The notes beneath the pieces are model-generated. The model was not told where the DNA came from. It made no database searches and saw only the letters and a list, made by a program, of their open reading frames with translations. From Chloroflexota bacterium (GTDB lineage Bacteria; Chloroflexota; Dehalococcoidia; Lucifugimonadales; UBA2962), in contig QGNM01000013.1 of assembly GCA_003228095.2 (NCBI GenBank), positions 1 through 40,591 of the forward strand: a stretch of 40,591 nt of DNA, written 5' to 3'. Both the position numbers and the translations under genes were made by a program. Positions 25,744-33,581 of the stretch are shown in pieces. Numbering within the stretch: the stretch's first letter is position 1; each line of letters opens with the position of its first letter.

Positions 25744-25768
25744 CGATTAGGAATTAACAGATCAAGTC

Positions 25769-25912
25769 ATGTCTAAAAGAACTTATCAACCGAAAAATCG
25801 CCGCCGAATGAGAGTACATGGATTTAGATCCAGGATGAAAACTCGTGGAGGCAAAAACGTGCTCAAAAGACGTACGTTTAAAGGCCGCAAGCAACTTACC
25901 GTACAACTATAG
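25769..25912 (+). CDS. rpmH: 50S ribosomal protein L34
   Basis: A 47-residue, very basic ribosomal protein of the large subunit. It opens [22 protein letters not shown] and ends in the family pattern [12 protein letters not shown], leaving no doubt. Small size is normal for L34. It begins about 20 bases after the promoter at 25714-25743 and is followed 32 bases later by rnpA, the universal bacterial order. No dnaA is found upstream; a convergently unrelated PhyH unit lies there instead. Confidence 0.98.
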   Translation: MSKRTYQPKNRRRMRVHGFRSRMKTRGGKNVLKRRTFKGRKQLTVQL

Positions 25913-25944
25913 ATCGATAAATAATTTCAACCTGGTGTAATACA

Positions 25945-26304
25945 TTGCTGACAGTTCAAAGTCTTAGAAAACAATTGGACTTTCAAAGAGTGATGAAGTC
26001 AGGTGAAAGTTGGGCGGATCGAAAGTTTGTTCTGGTAGCAACGAATCAAATGCCTTCCGCCGTTACGACAAGATTTGGTTTTTCAGTTAGCAAGCGTATA
26101 GGAAACGCCGTTATACGCAATCAAATGAAACGAAGATTGCGATCCATTGTATATGGCTTTGATTTCAACGAAGGGTGGGATGCGGTATTAATAGCAAGAA
26201 AAGGTTCGATAGATTGTACATATAAGGAAATCGAAAGTTCAGTATCAAGATTATTAATAAAATCAGGAATGGCTGCTGACCGATCGGAATCGAAAACGAG
26301 ATAA
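25945..26304 (+). CDS. rnpA: Ribonuclease P protein component
   Basis: Protein subunit of RNase P, which with its RNA removes the 5' leader from precursor tRNAs. The 119 residues include FGFSVSKRIGNAV and the RNA-binding arginine-rich motif RNQMKRRLR (family RNRxKRxxR). The start is a TTG at 25945 giving LTVQSLRKQLDFQRV, the usual opening. The Shine-Dalgarno is weak. It is in the rpmH-rnpA-yidD-yidC cluster. The RNase P RNA gene is not in this window. Confidence 0.95.
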   Translation: MLTVQSLRKQLDFQRVMKSGESWADRKFVLVATNQMPSAVTTRFGFSVSKRIGNAVIRNQMKRRLRSIVYGFDFNEGWDAVLIARKGSIDCTYKEIESSVSRLLIKSGMAADRSESKTR

Positions 26305-26309
26305 ATATA

Positions 26310-26519
26310 ATGAAAAAGTTAGCGTTACTTATAATAGTCATGTACCAACGGGCCATTTCTCCATATTTAGGATATAGGTGTAAGTATGAACCTACATGTT
26401 CTAACTACGGGTATGAAGCCATATCTAGGCACGGATTAATTACTGGTTTATTTATGACCGCTTCTAGGCTGTTTAGCTGCCGTCCCTTTGGGGAAGTCGG
26501 CTATGACCCGGTTCCATAA
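26310..26519 (+). CDS. yidD: Membrane protein insertion efficiency factor YidD
   Basis: A 69-residue protein, membrane-associated through an amphipathic N-terminal helix, that aids YidC-dependent membrane protein insertion. Family residues are present: YQRAISPYLGYRCKYEPTCS (11-30, with the conserved Cys pair region) and SCRPFGEVGYDPVP at the end. It begins 5 bases after rnpA stops, so the two are almost certainly co-translated. The ATG at 26310 matches the family start. Confidence 0.95.
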   Translation: MKKLALLIIVMYQRAISPYLGYRCKYEPTCSNYGYEAISRHGLITGLFMTASRLFSCRPFGEVGYDPVP

Positions 26520-26540
26520 TTGACAAAAGGGATTTAGTTT

Positions 26541-27722
26541 TTGAATGATAAAAATGTTACCAGTATGAATTACAAACAACGCCCAGTAAGATCAACTCAT
26601 GTTCTACTCGTTATATTAATAATTAGCATTGCCTTGTTTGCATGCGTGCCCGGCGGCGGCGCATGTGGGGGTGTTTCAAAGCCAGCTGGTTGGGCTGGTG
26701 GAGTGGTTGAGGACAATATACTTTACACCGGGACGATGGATGGTGAAATTGTAGCGATAGATGCTGTTTCAGGAGATTACATATGGCATTTCGAACCTTC
26801 GATTGGCGAAGAAAAGAATAGGGCTTTTTACGGTGATCCAGTAATTATTGACGATCTCATATATATAGCCGGGTATGATGGCTATTTATATGTGATATCT
26901 AAACTAGACGGTAGTTTATGGGATCAACCAATACCAATTGGAGAAAACAAAGATAACGTGGTTGGTGGACTGGGGTATGGAGAAGGAACACTTTTAGCCG
27001 GGTCATCTGATGGAAATATTTACGCATATGACGTGCAAGATATTTCAAATATATGGAGTTTTGAGACGGGCTCAAAAATTTGGACTAAGCCATTAATTGC
27101 CGAAGGACAGGCATTCTTCGGATCTTTGGACAAAACATTTTATGCTCTAGATATTAAGGATGGATCTCTTAGTTGGAGCTTTGAAACAGGTGGTGCAATA
27201 ATCACCCCTGCAGCTAAAGTAGGCAAAACGATTTTATTTGGCAGCTTTGATGGTATTTTTTATGCATTGCAATCTGAGTCTGGAAAAGAGTTATGGCGGT
27301 TTACAGATTCTGAAGGGTGGTATTGGGGACAGCCAGTAGTGTCTGAAACGCACGTTTATGCTCCGTCTTTGGACGGAAACCTCTATGCCATCGACATCGA
27401 TAGTGGCAGGTTGACATGGAAAGTGGAAACAGATGGACCCATTATTGGTTCACCATTAATTTTCGATGACTGGATTATATTTGGCTCAAATGATGGCAGG
27501 CTTAGAGTGGTTTCATTAAAGACTGGAGCTAGCCAAAAACGGTGTAACATAGGAGATGATATAAGGACTAGTATTGTAAAAGGTGGCGGAGCCATTTATA
27601 TGGGGATCTCTAATCGTTCGATACTTGCAATAAATATAAAAGCAAATGGCGACCCGGATGAGAAATGGAGCTATGTTACTAAGGACCAGAGTATTGATCT
27701 TGATCGAGCTAAAGCATGTTGA
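26541..27722 (+). CDS. PQQ-type beta-propeller lipoprotein (BamB-like)
   Basis: A 393-residue exported protein. A hydrophobic signal segment (about 20-34) ends in the lipobox LFAC, with Cys35 as the probable lipid-bearing residue. The rest is a string of about seven beta-propeller blades of the PQQ/BamB type (repeated GxxYAID...G...W patterns such as LYAIDIDSGRLTW and FYALDIKDGSLSW). Such propellers often scaffold envelope protein complexes. It lies between yidD and yidC, 21 bases from each, so it is most likely read with the membrane-insertion genes. The start is a TTG at 26541, 9 bases after AAGGGA; an ATG eight codons in is an alternative. No PQQ-dependent enzyme activity is implied. Confidence 0.85.
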   Translation: MNDKNVTSMNYKQRPVRSTHVLLVILIISIALFACVPGGGACGGVSKPAGWAGGVVEDNILYTGTMDGEIVAIDAVSGDYIWHFEPSIGEEKNRAFYGDPVIIDDLIYIAGYDGYLYVISKLDGSLWDQPIPIGENKDNVVGGLGYGEGTLLAGSSDGNIYAYDVQDISNIWSFETGSKIWTKPLIAEGQAFFGSLDKTFYALDIKDGSLSWSFETGGAIITPAAKVGKTILFGSFDGIFYALQSESGKELWRFTDSEGWYWGQPVVSETHVYAPSLDGNLYAIDIDSGRLTWKVETDGPIIGSPLIFDDWIIFGSNDGRLRVVSLKTGASQKRCNIGDDIRTSIVKGGGAIYMGISNRSILAINIKANGDPDEKWSYVTKDQSIDLDRAKAC

Positions 27723-27743
27723 TGCCAAACGAGGATTTGTAGA

Positions 27744-28658
27744 ATGGAATTTATAGGCGGTATCTGGAATGGAGTAATTATCAGGCCAATGATAAACAGC
27801 CTGGTACTACTCTATTCACTAGCATTTTCTAATTTTGGTGTATCGATAATACTTTTTACACTGTTAATAAGGGCTGTTTTATTTCCCTTAACTGTTAAGC
27901 AAAGCAAGCAAATGAAAGCGATGCAAGCAATACAGCCAAAATTGAAAGCTATGCAGGAAAAGTATAAGAATGATCGTCAAAAAGTTTCTCAAGAAACGAT
28001 GCGTCTATATCGAGAAAATGGAGTTAACCCGCTTGGATGCTTGGGGCCAATGTTTATACAATTTCCAATATGGATTGGCTTATATCAAGCGATAATACAA
28101 ACGCTTCCTTCTACGCCAGAACGACTAGCAACTCTTTCAAATAAATTATATTGGTGGCTGCCTTCAGTGCATAAGGCAGTGCCATTAAACGGAGACTTTT
28201 TTGGGCTCGACTTGGCAGTTCCTGACCCAACAAAAATAGTCCTTCCTGTATTGGTTGGAGTATCAATGTTCGTTATGCAGAAGATGACGACTATGCCTTC
28301 AACATCTCCAACCCAAGACTCAACGAATCGAATGATGTTATGGATGATGCCAGTTATGTTTGGATTTTTCACAATTCAATTTCCAAGTGGATTAGCTATT
28401 TATTGGATAGTTTCAAATATAGTTGGAATTATTATTCAAGGCTTTGCTACAGGATGGGACCCTTTACTTAAAATACTTAATTTTCAGGTTGTATCACAAC
28501 CTTCTGCTGTAACAGCTAATGCTATTGCAGGAAACGAAGAGGTAGAAAATGAAGAAGAATACGATAGTGATGACGGCGAAGACCGTAGAAGACGCAATAG
28601 AGCTGGCTCTAAAGCAACTAGACGTAAATCGCGAAGAAGTAGAAATCGACGTAATTAG
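27744..28658 (+). CDS. yidC: Membrane protein insertase YidC/Oxa1 (Gram-positive type)
   Basis: Inserts and folds inner-membrane proteins, with or without SecYEG. The 304 residues lack the large periplasmic domain of proteobacterial YidC. The core is clear: FGVSIILFTLLIRAVLFPLT with the hydrophilic-groove Arg43, then MQAIQPKLKAMQEKYKND and NPLGCLGPMFIQFPIWIGLYQAI, and FPSGLAIYWIVSN near the end. The C-terminal tail is rich in Arg and Lys (ribosome-binding type) and is unusual in that its last 110 bases are also the start of jag. The ATG at 27744 follows GAGGA. Confidence 0.96.
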   Translation: MEFIGGIWNGVIIRPMINSLVLLYSLAFSNFGVSIILFTLLIRAVLFPLTVKQSKQMKAMQAIQPKLKAMQEKYKNDRQKVSQETMRLYRENGVNPLGCLGPMFIQFPIWIGLYQAIIQTLPSTPERLATLSNKLYWWLPSVHKAVPLNGDFFGLDLAVPDPTKIVLPVLVGVSMFVMQKMTTMPSTSPTQDSTNRMMLWMMPVMFGFFTIQFPSGLAIYWIVSNIVGIIIQGFATGWDPLLKILNFQVVSQPSAVTANAIAGNEEVENEEEYDSDDGEDRRRRNRAGSKATRRKSRRSRNRRN

Positions 28659-29214
28659 CCGAGGAAAAGCAGGTCTGCTTGGAATTGGTTCGGAAGAGGC
28701 TGAAGTTAGAGTAAGCATTGTTGATTTTGGCCCAGATGAAGTTGCGGGAGATGTTGTTAAAACGGTCTCCGATGTTTTGGAAAATTTGTTACGGCTGATG
28801 GACGTAGACGCGGTATCAACTTTGAGGCACGCCATGGGAGAAGATGGAGGAGGACCAGTTTTTAATGTGGAAGGTGAAGATTCGGGACTTTTGATAGGAC
28901 GTAGCGGGGAAACCTTAAGAGGGTTGCAATTTTTGGTTAATTTTATGGCAAACAACCAACTTGGGTTTAGGCCAGATGCGATAATTGATGTTGGTGGATA
29001 TCAAGAGCGACGTAAGAGATCTCTCCAAATTACGGCAAGAAACGTCTCTCTGACAGTCGCCCAGAGCGGAAGATCGATAACTCTTGAAGCAATGAGTGCA
29101 TATGATCGCCGGCTAGTACATCTGGCATTATCAGACAACCCTGAGGTTGTTACTCAGAGTGTAGGCTCAGGGATGGATAGGAAAGTTGTAGTAAGCCCTG
29201 CTGATATCGACTAG
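28549..29214 (+). CDS. jag: RNA-binding protein Jag/KhpB
   Basis: RNA-binding protein linked to cell elongation and division, often found after yidC. Residues 1-55 are the Jag-N domain (TVEDAIELALKQL, SRGKAGLLGIG), about 75-145 a KH domain (GLLIGRSGETLRGLQ, loop at 116-123) and about 150-215 an R3H domain (DRRLVHLAL, Arg187 and His191). The ATG at 28549 follows AGAGG at a good distance, so the long overlap with yidC is supported. A second ATG at 28570 would shorten the overlap to 89 bases. The gene is in a different frame from yidC. Confidence 0.95.
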   Translation: MKKNTIVMTAKTVEDAIELALKQLDVNREEVEIDVISRGKAGLLGIGSEEAEVRVSIVDFGPDEVAGDVVKTVSDVLENLLRLMDVDAVSTLRHAMGEDGGGPVFNVEGEDSGLLIGRSGETLRGLQFLVNFMANNQLGFRPDAIIDVGGYQERRKRSLQITARNVSLTVAQSGRSITLEAMSAYDRRLVHLALSDNPEVVTQSVGSGMDRKVVVSPADID

Positions 29215-29236
29215 CAATATTTGAAAAGAAGTTATT

Positions 29237-30022
29237 ATGATAACGCAATCAGATTTTGAATTTAAGAAAATATCTACACTTCAAGTTTCTATTAAAAATC
29301 AAGTTGGTTTAATTAGAATTAAAGGTAGAGATCAATTAAATTTAATTGATGATCTAATGGTTGCAGAAATAAAAGAGGTCATTAATAGCTTTGATGATAA
29401 TCCCAATGTTCGCGCAATCGTTTTGTCTTCAGTCGGCGATAATTTTTCAGCTGGCTCAACGGTAAAGTCTCCGCCTAGACATGTTAATTTGAATTCCCAG
29501 AGAATAGCATTTGATGTAGCTAATGTTAGAAAAATCACTATAGCATCGCTTCGAGGTAAAGTGCTGGATCAAGGCCTAGAATTAGCCTTAGCTTGTGACA
29601 TTAGATTTGCGTCTTCAGAAACACGTTTCGGCTTAACCCATATTAAAAACGGATCCATTCCTTGGGATGGAGGAACACAGAGACTCCCCAGAGTAATTGG
29701 CCCTTCAAGGGCTTTATACATGATGCTTACTGGTGTCACAATTGATGCAATTCAAGCCTTGGAATATGGATTGGTATCACAAATAACCTCTGAGATTCAT
29801 GATGAAGAATTGGCTCTTGAATTTGGCTTAATAATTGCAAGTCATGGCCCTATCGCAGTCCAATATTTAAAAGAGGCGGTTAATTCAGGATCAGACCTTA
29901 ACATCGAAGAGGGAATGCGCCTTGAACTCGACCTAGCCACACTATTACATTCAACTAATGATAGAGCCGAGGGGTTACGTGCTTTTGCGGAGAAAAGGAA
30001 GCCGGAGTTTAAAGGTGACTGA
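29237..30022 (+). CDS. Crotonase-family protein lacking the second catalytic glutamate
   Basis: A 261-residue enoyl-CoA hydratase/isomerase-family protein. The fold is recognised from VRAIVLSSVGDNFSAGS, GLELALACDIRFAS and GGTQRLPRVIG. Of the two catalytic glutamates of enoyl-CoA hydratases, the first is kept (Glu115 in LELALACD), but the second, 20 residues later, is His135 (FGLTHIKNG in place of a PE pair). Hydratase activity is therefore unlikely; crotonase relatives with one Glu do other CoA chemistry. It begins 22 bases after jag and overlaps the next crotonase gene by 8 bases. Confidence 0.85.
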   Translation: MITQSDFEFKKISTLQVSIKNQVGLIRIKGRDQLNLIDDLMVAEIKEVINSFDDNPNVRAIVLSSVGDNFSAGSTVKSPPRHVNLNSQRIAFDVANVRKITIASLRGKVLDQGLELALACDIRFASSETRFGLTHIKNGSIPWDGGTQRLPRVIGPSRALYMMLTGVTIDAIQALEYGLVSQITSEIHDEELALEFGLIIASHGPIAVQYLKEAVNSGSDLNIEEGMRLELDLATLLHSTNDRAEGLRAFAEKRKPEFKGD

Positions 30023-30743
30023 GAAATCGGTCATATATGGCAAACAAGGCTCTATTGCTACCATAGAGTTGAACCGGCCAGAATCAATAAATGCAATCAG
30101 TCAATCGATGCGAGATTTGATATTTGACGCTCTAACAGCTTATTCATATGATAAAGAGGCTACAGTCTGTATTATATATGGTGCAGGAGACAGAGGTTTT
30201 TGCTCTGGTGCTGACCTAATTGAATTTGGTAAAAGTAGATCTCAAACTGAATCAAGGGTGATCAGAAAAAGACGAGATTTATGGGGGTTATTAAGTCAAA
30301 TAAAAAAACCTTTAATTGCTGCTGTCCACGGATACGTAATTGGAGCTGGACTTGAAATAACCTCCCTATGCGACATTAGGATCTCTTCTGAAGACGCTGT
30401 ATTTGGTATGCCAGAGGTGGCACATGGGTTTATACCTGGTGCTGGTGGGACTCAAAGTTTTCCAAGAGCAATTGGAAAAACCCATGCCATGAGGCAGTTT
30501 TTAAGTGATCGAAATGATCGAATGACTGCACAGAGAGCTTTAGAGCTTGGTTTAATACATAAAATTGTTTCCAGAGATGTTTTATTAAAAGCTGCATACA
30601 ATTTAGCTGAAGAAATTGCCTTAACAGATCTAGAAGTACTTACCGCTATGAAAACAGCAGTATTGGATGGATTGTATATGCCAATGTCTCTTGGGTTAGA
30701 CCTAGAAAAAAGATTAAAAGGACGGATCAAACTTAATAACTAA
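30015..30743 (+). CDS. Enoyl-CoA hydratase/isomerase family protein
   Basis: Crotonase enzyme with both hydratase glutamates (Glu114 in LEITSLCD and Glu134 in GMPEVAHG, numbered from my start) and GFCSGADL and GAGGTQ oxyanion-hole regions, so hydration of trans-2-enoyl-CoA is plausible. I start it at the GTG 30015, 7 bases after GGAG (30004-30007), giving 242 residues and an 8-base overlap with the previous gene. A frame from 29958 would overlap it by 65 bases without need. It is followed 2 bases later by an acyl-CoA ligase. Confidence 0.87.
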   Translation: MTEKSVIYGKQGSIATIELNRPESINAISQSMRDLIFDALTAYSYDKEATVCIIYGAGDRGFCSGADLIEFGKSRSQTESRVIRKRRDLWGLLSQIKKPLIAAVHGYVIGAGLEITSLCDIRISSEDAVFGMPEVAHGFIPGAGGTQSFPRAIGKTHAMRQFLSDRNDRMTAQRALELGLIHKIVSRDVLLKAAYNLAEEIALTDLEVLTAMKTAVLDGLYMPMSLGLDLEKRLKGRIKLNN

Positions 30744-30745
30744 AA

Positions 30746-32290
30746 ATGAATTTTTCTGAAACTCTTTCTATAGCAGCTGAAATTATGCCTCATAGAATTG
30801 CTACTCTTTTTGATAATGACTGCACTTCATATTCCCAACTTGACCATCAAGCAGATCTTATTGCATCTGGATTGATTTCAATAGGAGTTAAGCCCGGGGA
30901 CAGAATCGCATTTTTGGATGTTAATAGTGATAAGCAAGTTAAATTAATATATGGCATCGCAAGGGCTGGCGGTATATCCGTACCTATAAATTATAGAGCT
31001 AGAGTGTCCGAAATCGAATTCTCGCTTAATGATTCTGCAGCTTCGGTAGTTGTAGTTGGGCGAGACTATCGAGAAACAATAATCTCTATTAAAGACAATA
31101 TAAATCATCAGATTAAACTAGTTTCTTTTGAAAGTCATGAATTTACGGCGAATTGGATTGCGTATAGTGAGATTCTTAAGGAAAGCAGCACTTCGTATCC
31201 AAAAATAGACTCTAAAGATCCAGCCATAATACTTTATACTTCTGGTACCACGGGCCGTGCAAAAGGCGTTTTGTTAACTCATCAATCGTTAGTCGTAAAT
31301 TTACTAGATAACGTCTTCCCTGATATTGAAAACAGTGAAATTGTTTTGCTTAGTATGCCGCTTTATCACGTAGCAGGGATACATGTTTTGTTAGCTTCAA
31401 TTTATGAAGGTCGAAAATTAGTTATACAGCGTCAGTTTCAATCAGGAGAGTGGCTTGAATTAATCGGGAAACATAAAATTTCTAGATCAACTTTGGTGCC
31501 AACTATGCTCAAGATGATTATAGAAGATGGCGGATTCAAGAAAGCCAACCTTGATAGCCTTAGAATGATTACATATGGTGCAGCTGGGATGCCTTTTACC
31601 GTGATAACCGAAGCAATGAAGAAATTGCCACAAGTTTCTTTTATTAACGCTTTTGGCCAAACTGAGTCAGGCTCTACAATCGCAGCTTTAAATCCAGAAG
31701 ATCATAATCTGTCTGGGACTTCATTAGAGGTAGAGAAGAAACTAAATAGACTGAACTCTATAGGGAGACCTTTAGAAGGAGTTGAAGTGCGAATCTATGC
31801 CAATAAATCAAACGTGCTGCCTGGTCAGATTGGAGAGATATTGGTTCGCAGTCAGCAGATTATGGATGGGTACTGGAATGACAACACTTCTACTTCTTCA
31901 GTGATCGATGACGGATGGCTGCATACTGGAGACATGGGATATATTGATGAGGGTGGTTATATTTTCCTTCAGGGAAGATCAACAGACTTTATTAAACGTG
32001 GAGGAGAACGTATTTCGCCAAACGAAATTGAAAGCGTACTGTTGCAACATCCTTTTGTTGAGGAAGCAGCAGTAATAGGTAAACCAGATAATCATTGGGG
32101 AGAGATTATCTTAGCGTTTGTTAGAAAATCGGACAATTCTGAGGTTACGGAGAAGGATCTAATATCACATTGTAAAAATTTGCTAGCGAGCTTTAAAAAG
32201 CCTCAGGAGATTATGTTCATTGAAAAAATGCCAAAAAACTCGTTAGGTAAAGTTTTAAAAACAGATCTGAAAAAACTATACCTAAATTAA
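30746..32290 (+). CDS. Acyl-CoA synthetase / AMP-forming ligase
   Basis: Class I adenylate-forming enzyme, 514 residues, that activates a carboxylic acid with ATP and joins it to CoA. The ATP/AMP signature YTSGTTGRAKG lies at 164-174. The hinge region has GWLHTGDMGYID and GRSTDFIKRGGERISPNEIE, and the catalytic C-terminal lysine is in PKNSLGKVLK. It is nearly contiguous with two crotonases, so together they could activate and partly degrade or modify an acyl chain. No thiolase or 3-hydroxyacyl-CoA dehydrogenase is in the window. The acid substrate cannot be predicted. Confidence 0.9.
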   Translation: MNFSETLSIAAEIMPHRIATLFDNDCTSYSQLDHQADLIASGLISIGVKPGDRIAFLDVNSDKQVKLIYGIARAGGISVPINYRARVSEIEFSLNDSAASVVVVGRDYRETIISIKDNINHQIKLVSFESHEFTANWIAYSEILKESSTSYPKIDSKDPAIILYTSGTTGRAKGVLLTHQSLVVNLLDNVFPDIENSEIVLLSMPLYHVAGIHVLLASIYEGRKLVIQRQFQSGEWLELIGKHKISRSTLVPTMLKMIIEDGGFKKANLDSLRMITYGAAGMPFTVITEAMKKLPQVSFINAFGQTESGSTIAALNPEDHNLSGTSLEVEKKLNRLNSIGRPLEGVEVRIYANKSNVLPGQIGEILVRSQQIMDGYWNDNTSTSSVIDDGWLHTGDMGYIDEGGYIFLQGRSTDFIKRGGERISPNEIESVLLQHPFVEEAAVIGKPDNHWGEIILAFVRKSDNSEVTEKDLISHCKNLLASFKKPQEIMFIEKMPKNSLGKVLKTDLKKLYLN

Positions 32291-32304
32291 CCAAATAAAG
32301 CAGA

Positions 32305-33567
32305 TTAGCTCTCGATCTTATCGAAGCCCGTGTATTTTCTTAAAACTTCTGGAATAAGTACAGAGCCATCACTCTGTTGATAATTTTCAAGTATGGCAAT
32401 CAATATTCGTGGTATAGCCAAACCCGAACCGTTCAAGCTATGAGGATATATAGGTTTTGCCCCGGATTTTGGCCTATACCTTATGTTTGCTCGCCTAGAC
32501 TGAAAATCATCACAATTGGAACAGCTGCTGACTTCTAACCAATCCTCGCTTCCAGGCGACCAGACTTCTAGGTCGAAAGTTTTCACCGCTGAAAATCCTA
32601 GGTCTCCAGCGCAAAGCTCAATTACCCTGTAAGTAAGTCCTAATTGTCTGGCAATTTCCTCAGCGTTATCTACGAGTTTTGAAAGTTCTTCATCAGAGTT
32701 GTCTGGGCTAACAAATTTATACATTTCGACTTTATCAAATTGATGCACCCTTTTAATGCCTCGTGTTTGACTGCCAGAAGCAGCTTTTTCTCTACGAAAG
32801 CAAGGAGTATGGGCGACAAATTGTGCAGGGATTTGATCTGGATCAAGTATTTCATCCCGAAACATGCTAGTTATCGGCACTTCTGCTGTTGGAATTAACC
32901 ATAAATCATCTTCTTGATCGTGATACATGGTTTCGCTGAACTTTGGTAGATGGCCGCTTCCAGTTACTGTTTCAGTATTCACTAAATAAGGTAAATACAA
33001 CTCCTCATATCCATGCTCTTCTATATGCATGTCTAGCATCCAAGAAATTAAGGAGCGCTGTAGTTTTGCTCCCTTGCCATTTAGAACATAAAACCTTGAC
33101 CCCGATATTTTTGCTGAAGCTCTCAAGTCAATGATTCCTAGTGCTTTTGCAATTTCAAGGTATGGAAGGAAATTCGAAACTGATTTGACTGCACCTTCGA
33201 TAGTACGAACAATTTGATTTGATGACTCATCTTTTCCATCAGGAACGTCTGCCCTAGGGATATTAGGTACATTTAACAGGATGGTTCGAATATCTTGTTG
33301 AATAGACTTATATTCGATTTCTAAGCTTTTTACTTTTTGGCCCATAGCTTTCATGTCACTAAGCAATTCCTTACTAGGTCGCGTGCCAAGGCCGATTTGA
33401 TGGCTAACTTTTTTCCTCTCCGATCTAAGTGTATCTACTTCTTGTTGAATCAGTTTGCGTTTATCGTTTAATTTAAGTAATTCATCTAAAGGAACTGAGC
33501 CACCTCGTCTTAGAAGAGAAGCGCGAACATTTTCCGTGTCTGATTGTATAAGTTCTATGTTTAACAT
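32305..33567 (-). CDS. serS: Seryl-tRNA synthetase
   Basis: Class II synthetase that charges tRNA-Ser (and tRNA-Sec where present). The 420 residues have the N-terminal long helical arm (about 25-105) that reaches the tRNA variable loop, then the class II core: FRREKAASGSQTRGIKRVHQF (motif 2 region), EVSSCSNCDDFQSRR and the motif 3 NGSGLAIPRILIAILEN. The ATG at 33567 gives the standard MLNIELIQSD opening. It lies 15 bases before a SelA-like gene on the same strand. That pairing invites a selenocysteine reading, but the SelA-like protein looks like the non-tRNA type. Confidence 0.96.
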   Translation of the reverse strand: MLNIELIQSDTENVRASLLRRGGSVPLDELLKLNDKRKLIQQEVDTLRSERKKVSHQIGLGTRPSKELLSDMKAMGQKVKSLEIEYKSIQQDIRTILLNVPNIPRADVPDGKDESSNQIVRTIEGAVKSVSNFLPYLEIAKALGIIDLRASAKISGSRFYVLNGKGAKLQRSLISWMLDMHIEEHGYEELYLPYLVNTETVTGSGHLPKFSETMYHDQEDDLWLIPTAEVPITSMFRDEILDPDQIPAQFVAHTPCFRREKAASGSQTRGIKRVHQFDKVEMYKFVSPDNSDEELSKLVDNAEEIARQLGLTYRVIELCAGDLGFSAVKTFDLEVWSPGSEDWLEVSSCSNCDDFQSRRANIRYRPKSGAKPIYPHSLNGSGLAIPRILIAILENYQQSDGSVLIPEVLRKYTGFDKIES

Positions 33568-33581
33568 TGCAGTAATCTAAT

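Noticed and set aside
25596-25768. Replication origin next to rpmH
   Set aside because: No DnaA boxes or AT-rich repeats were found, and dnaA is not adjacent.
28494-28955. A 153-codon open frame on minus across yidC and jag
   Set aside because: It is Ser/Thr/Pro-rich and low in complexity, as antisense frames of acidic, lysine-rich genes usually are, and both real genes under it are certain.
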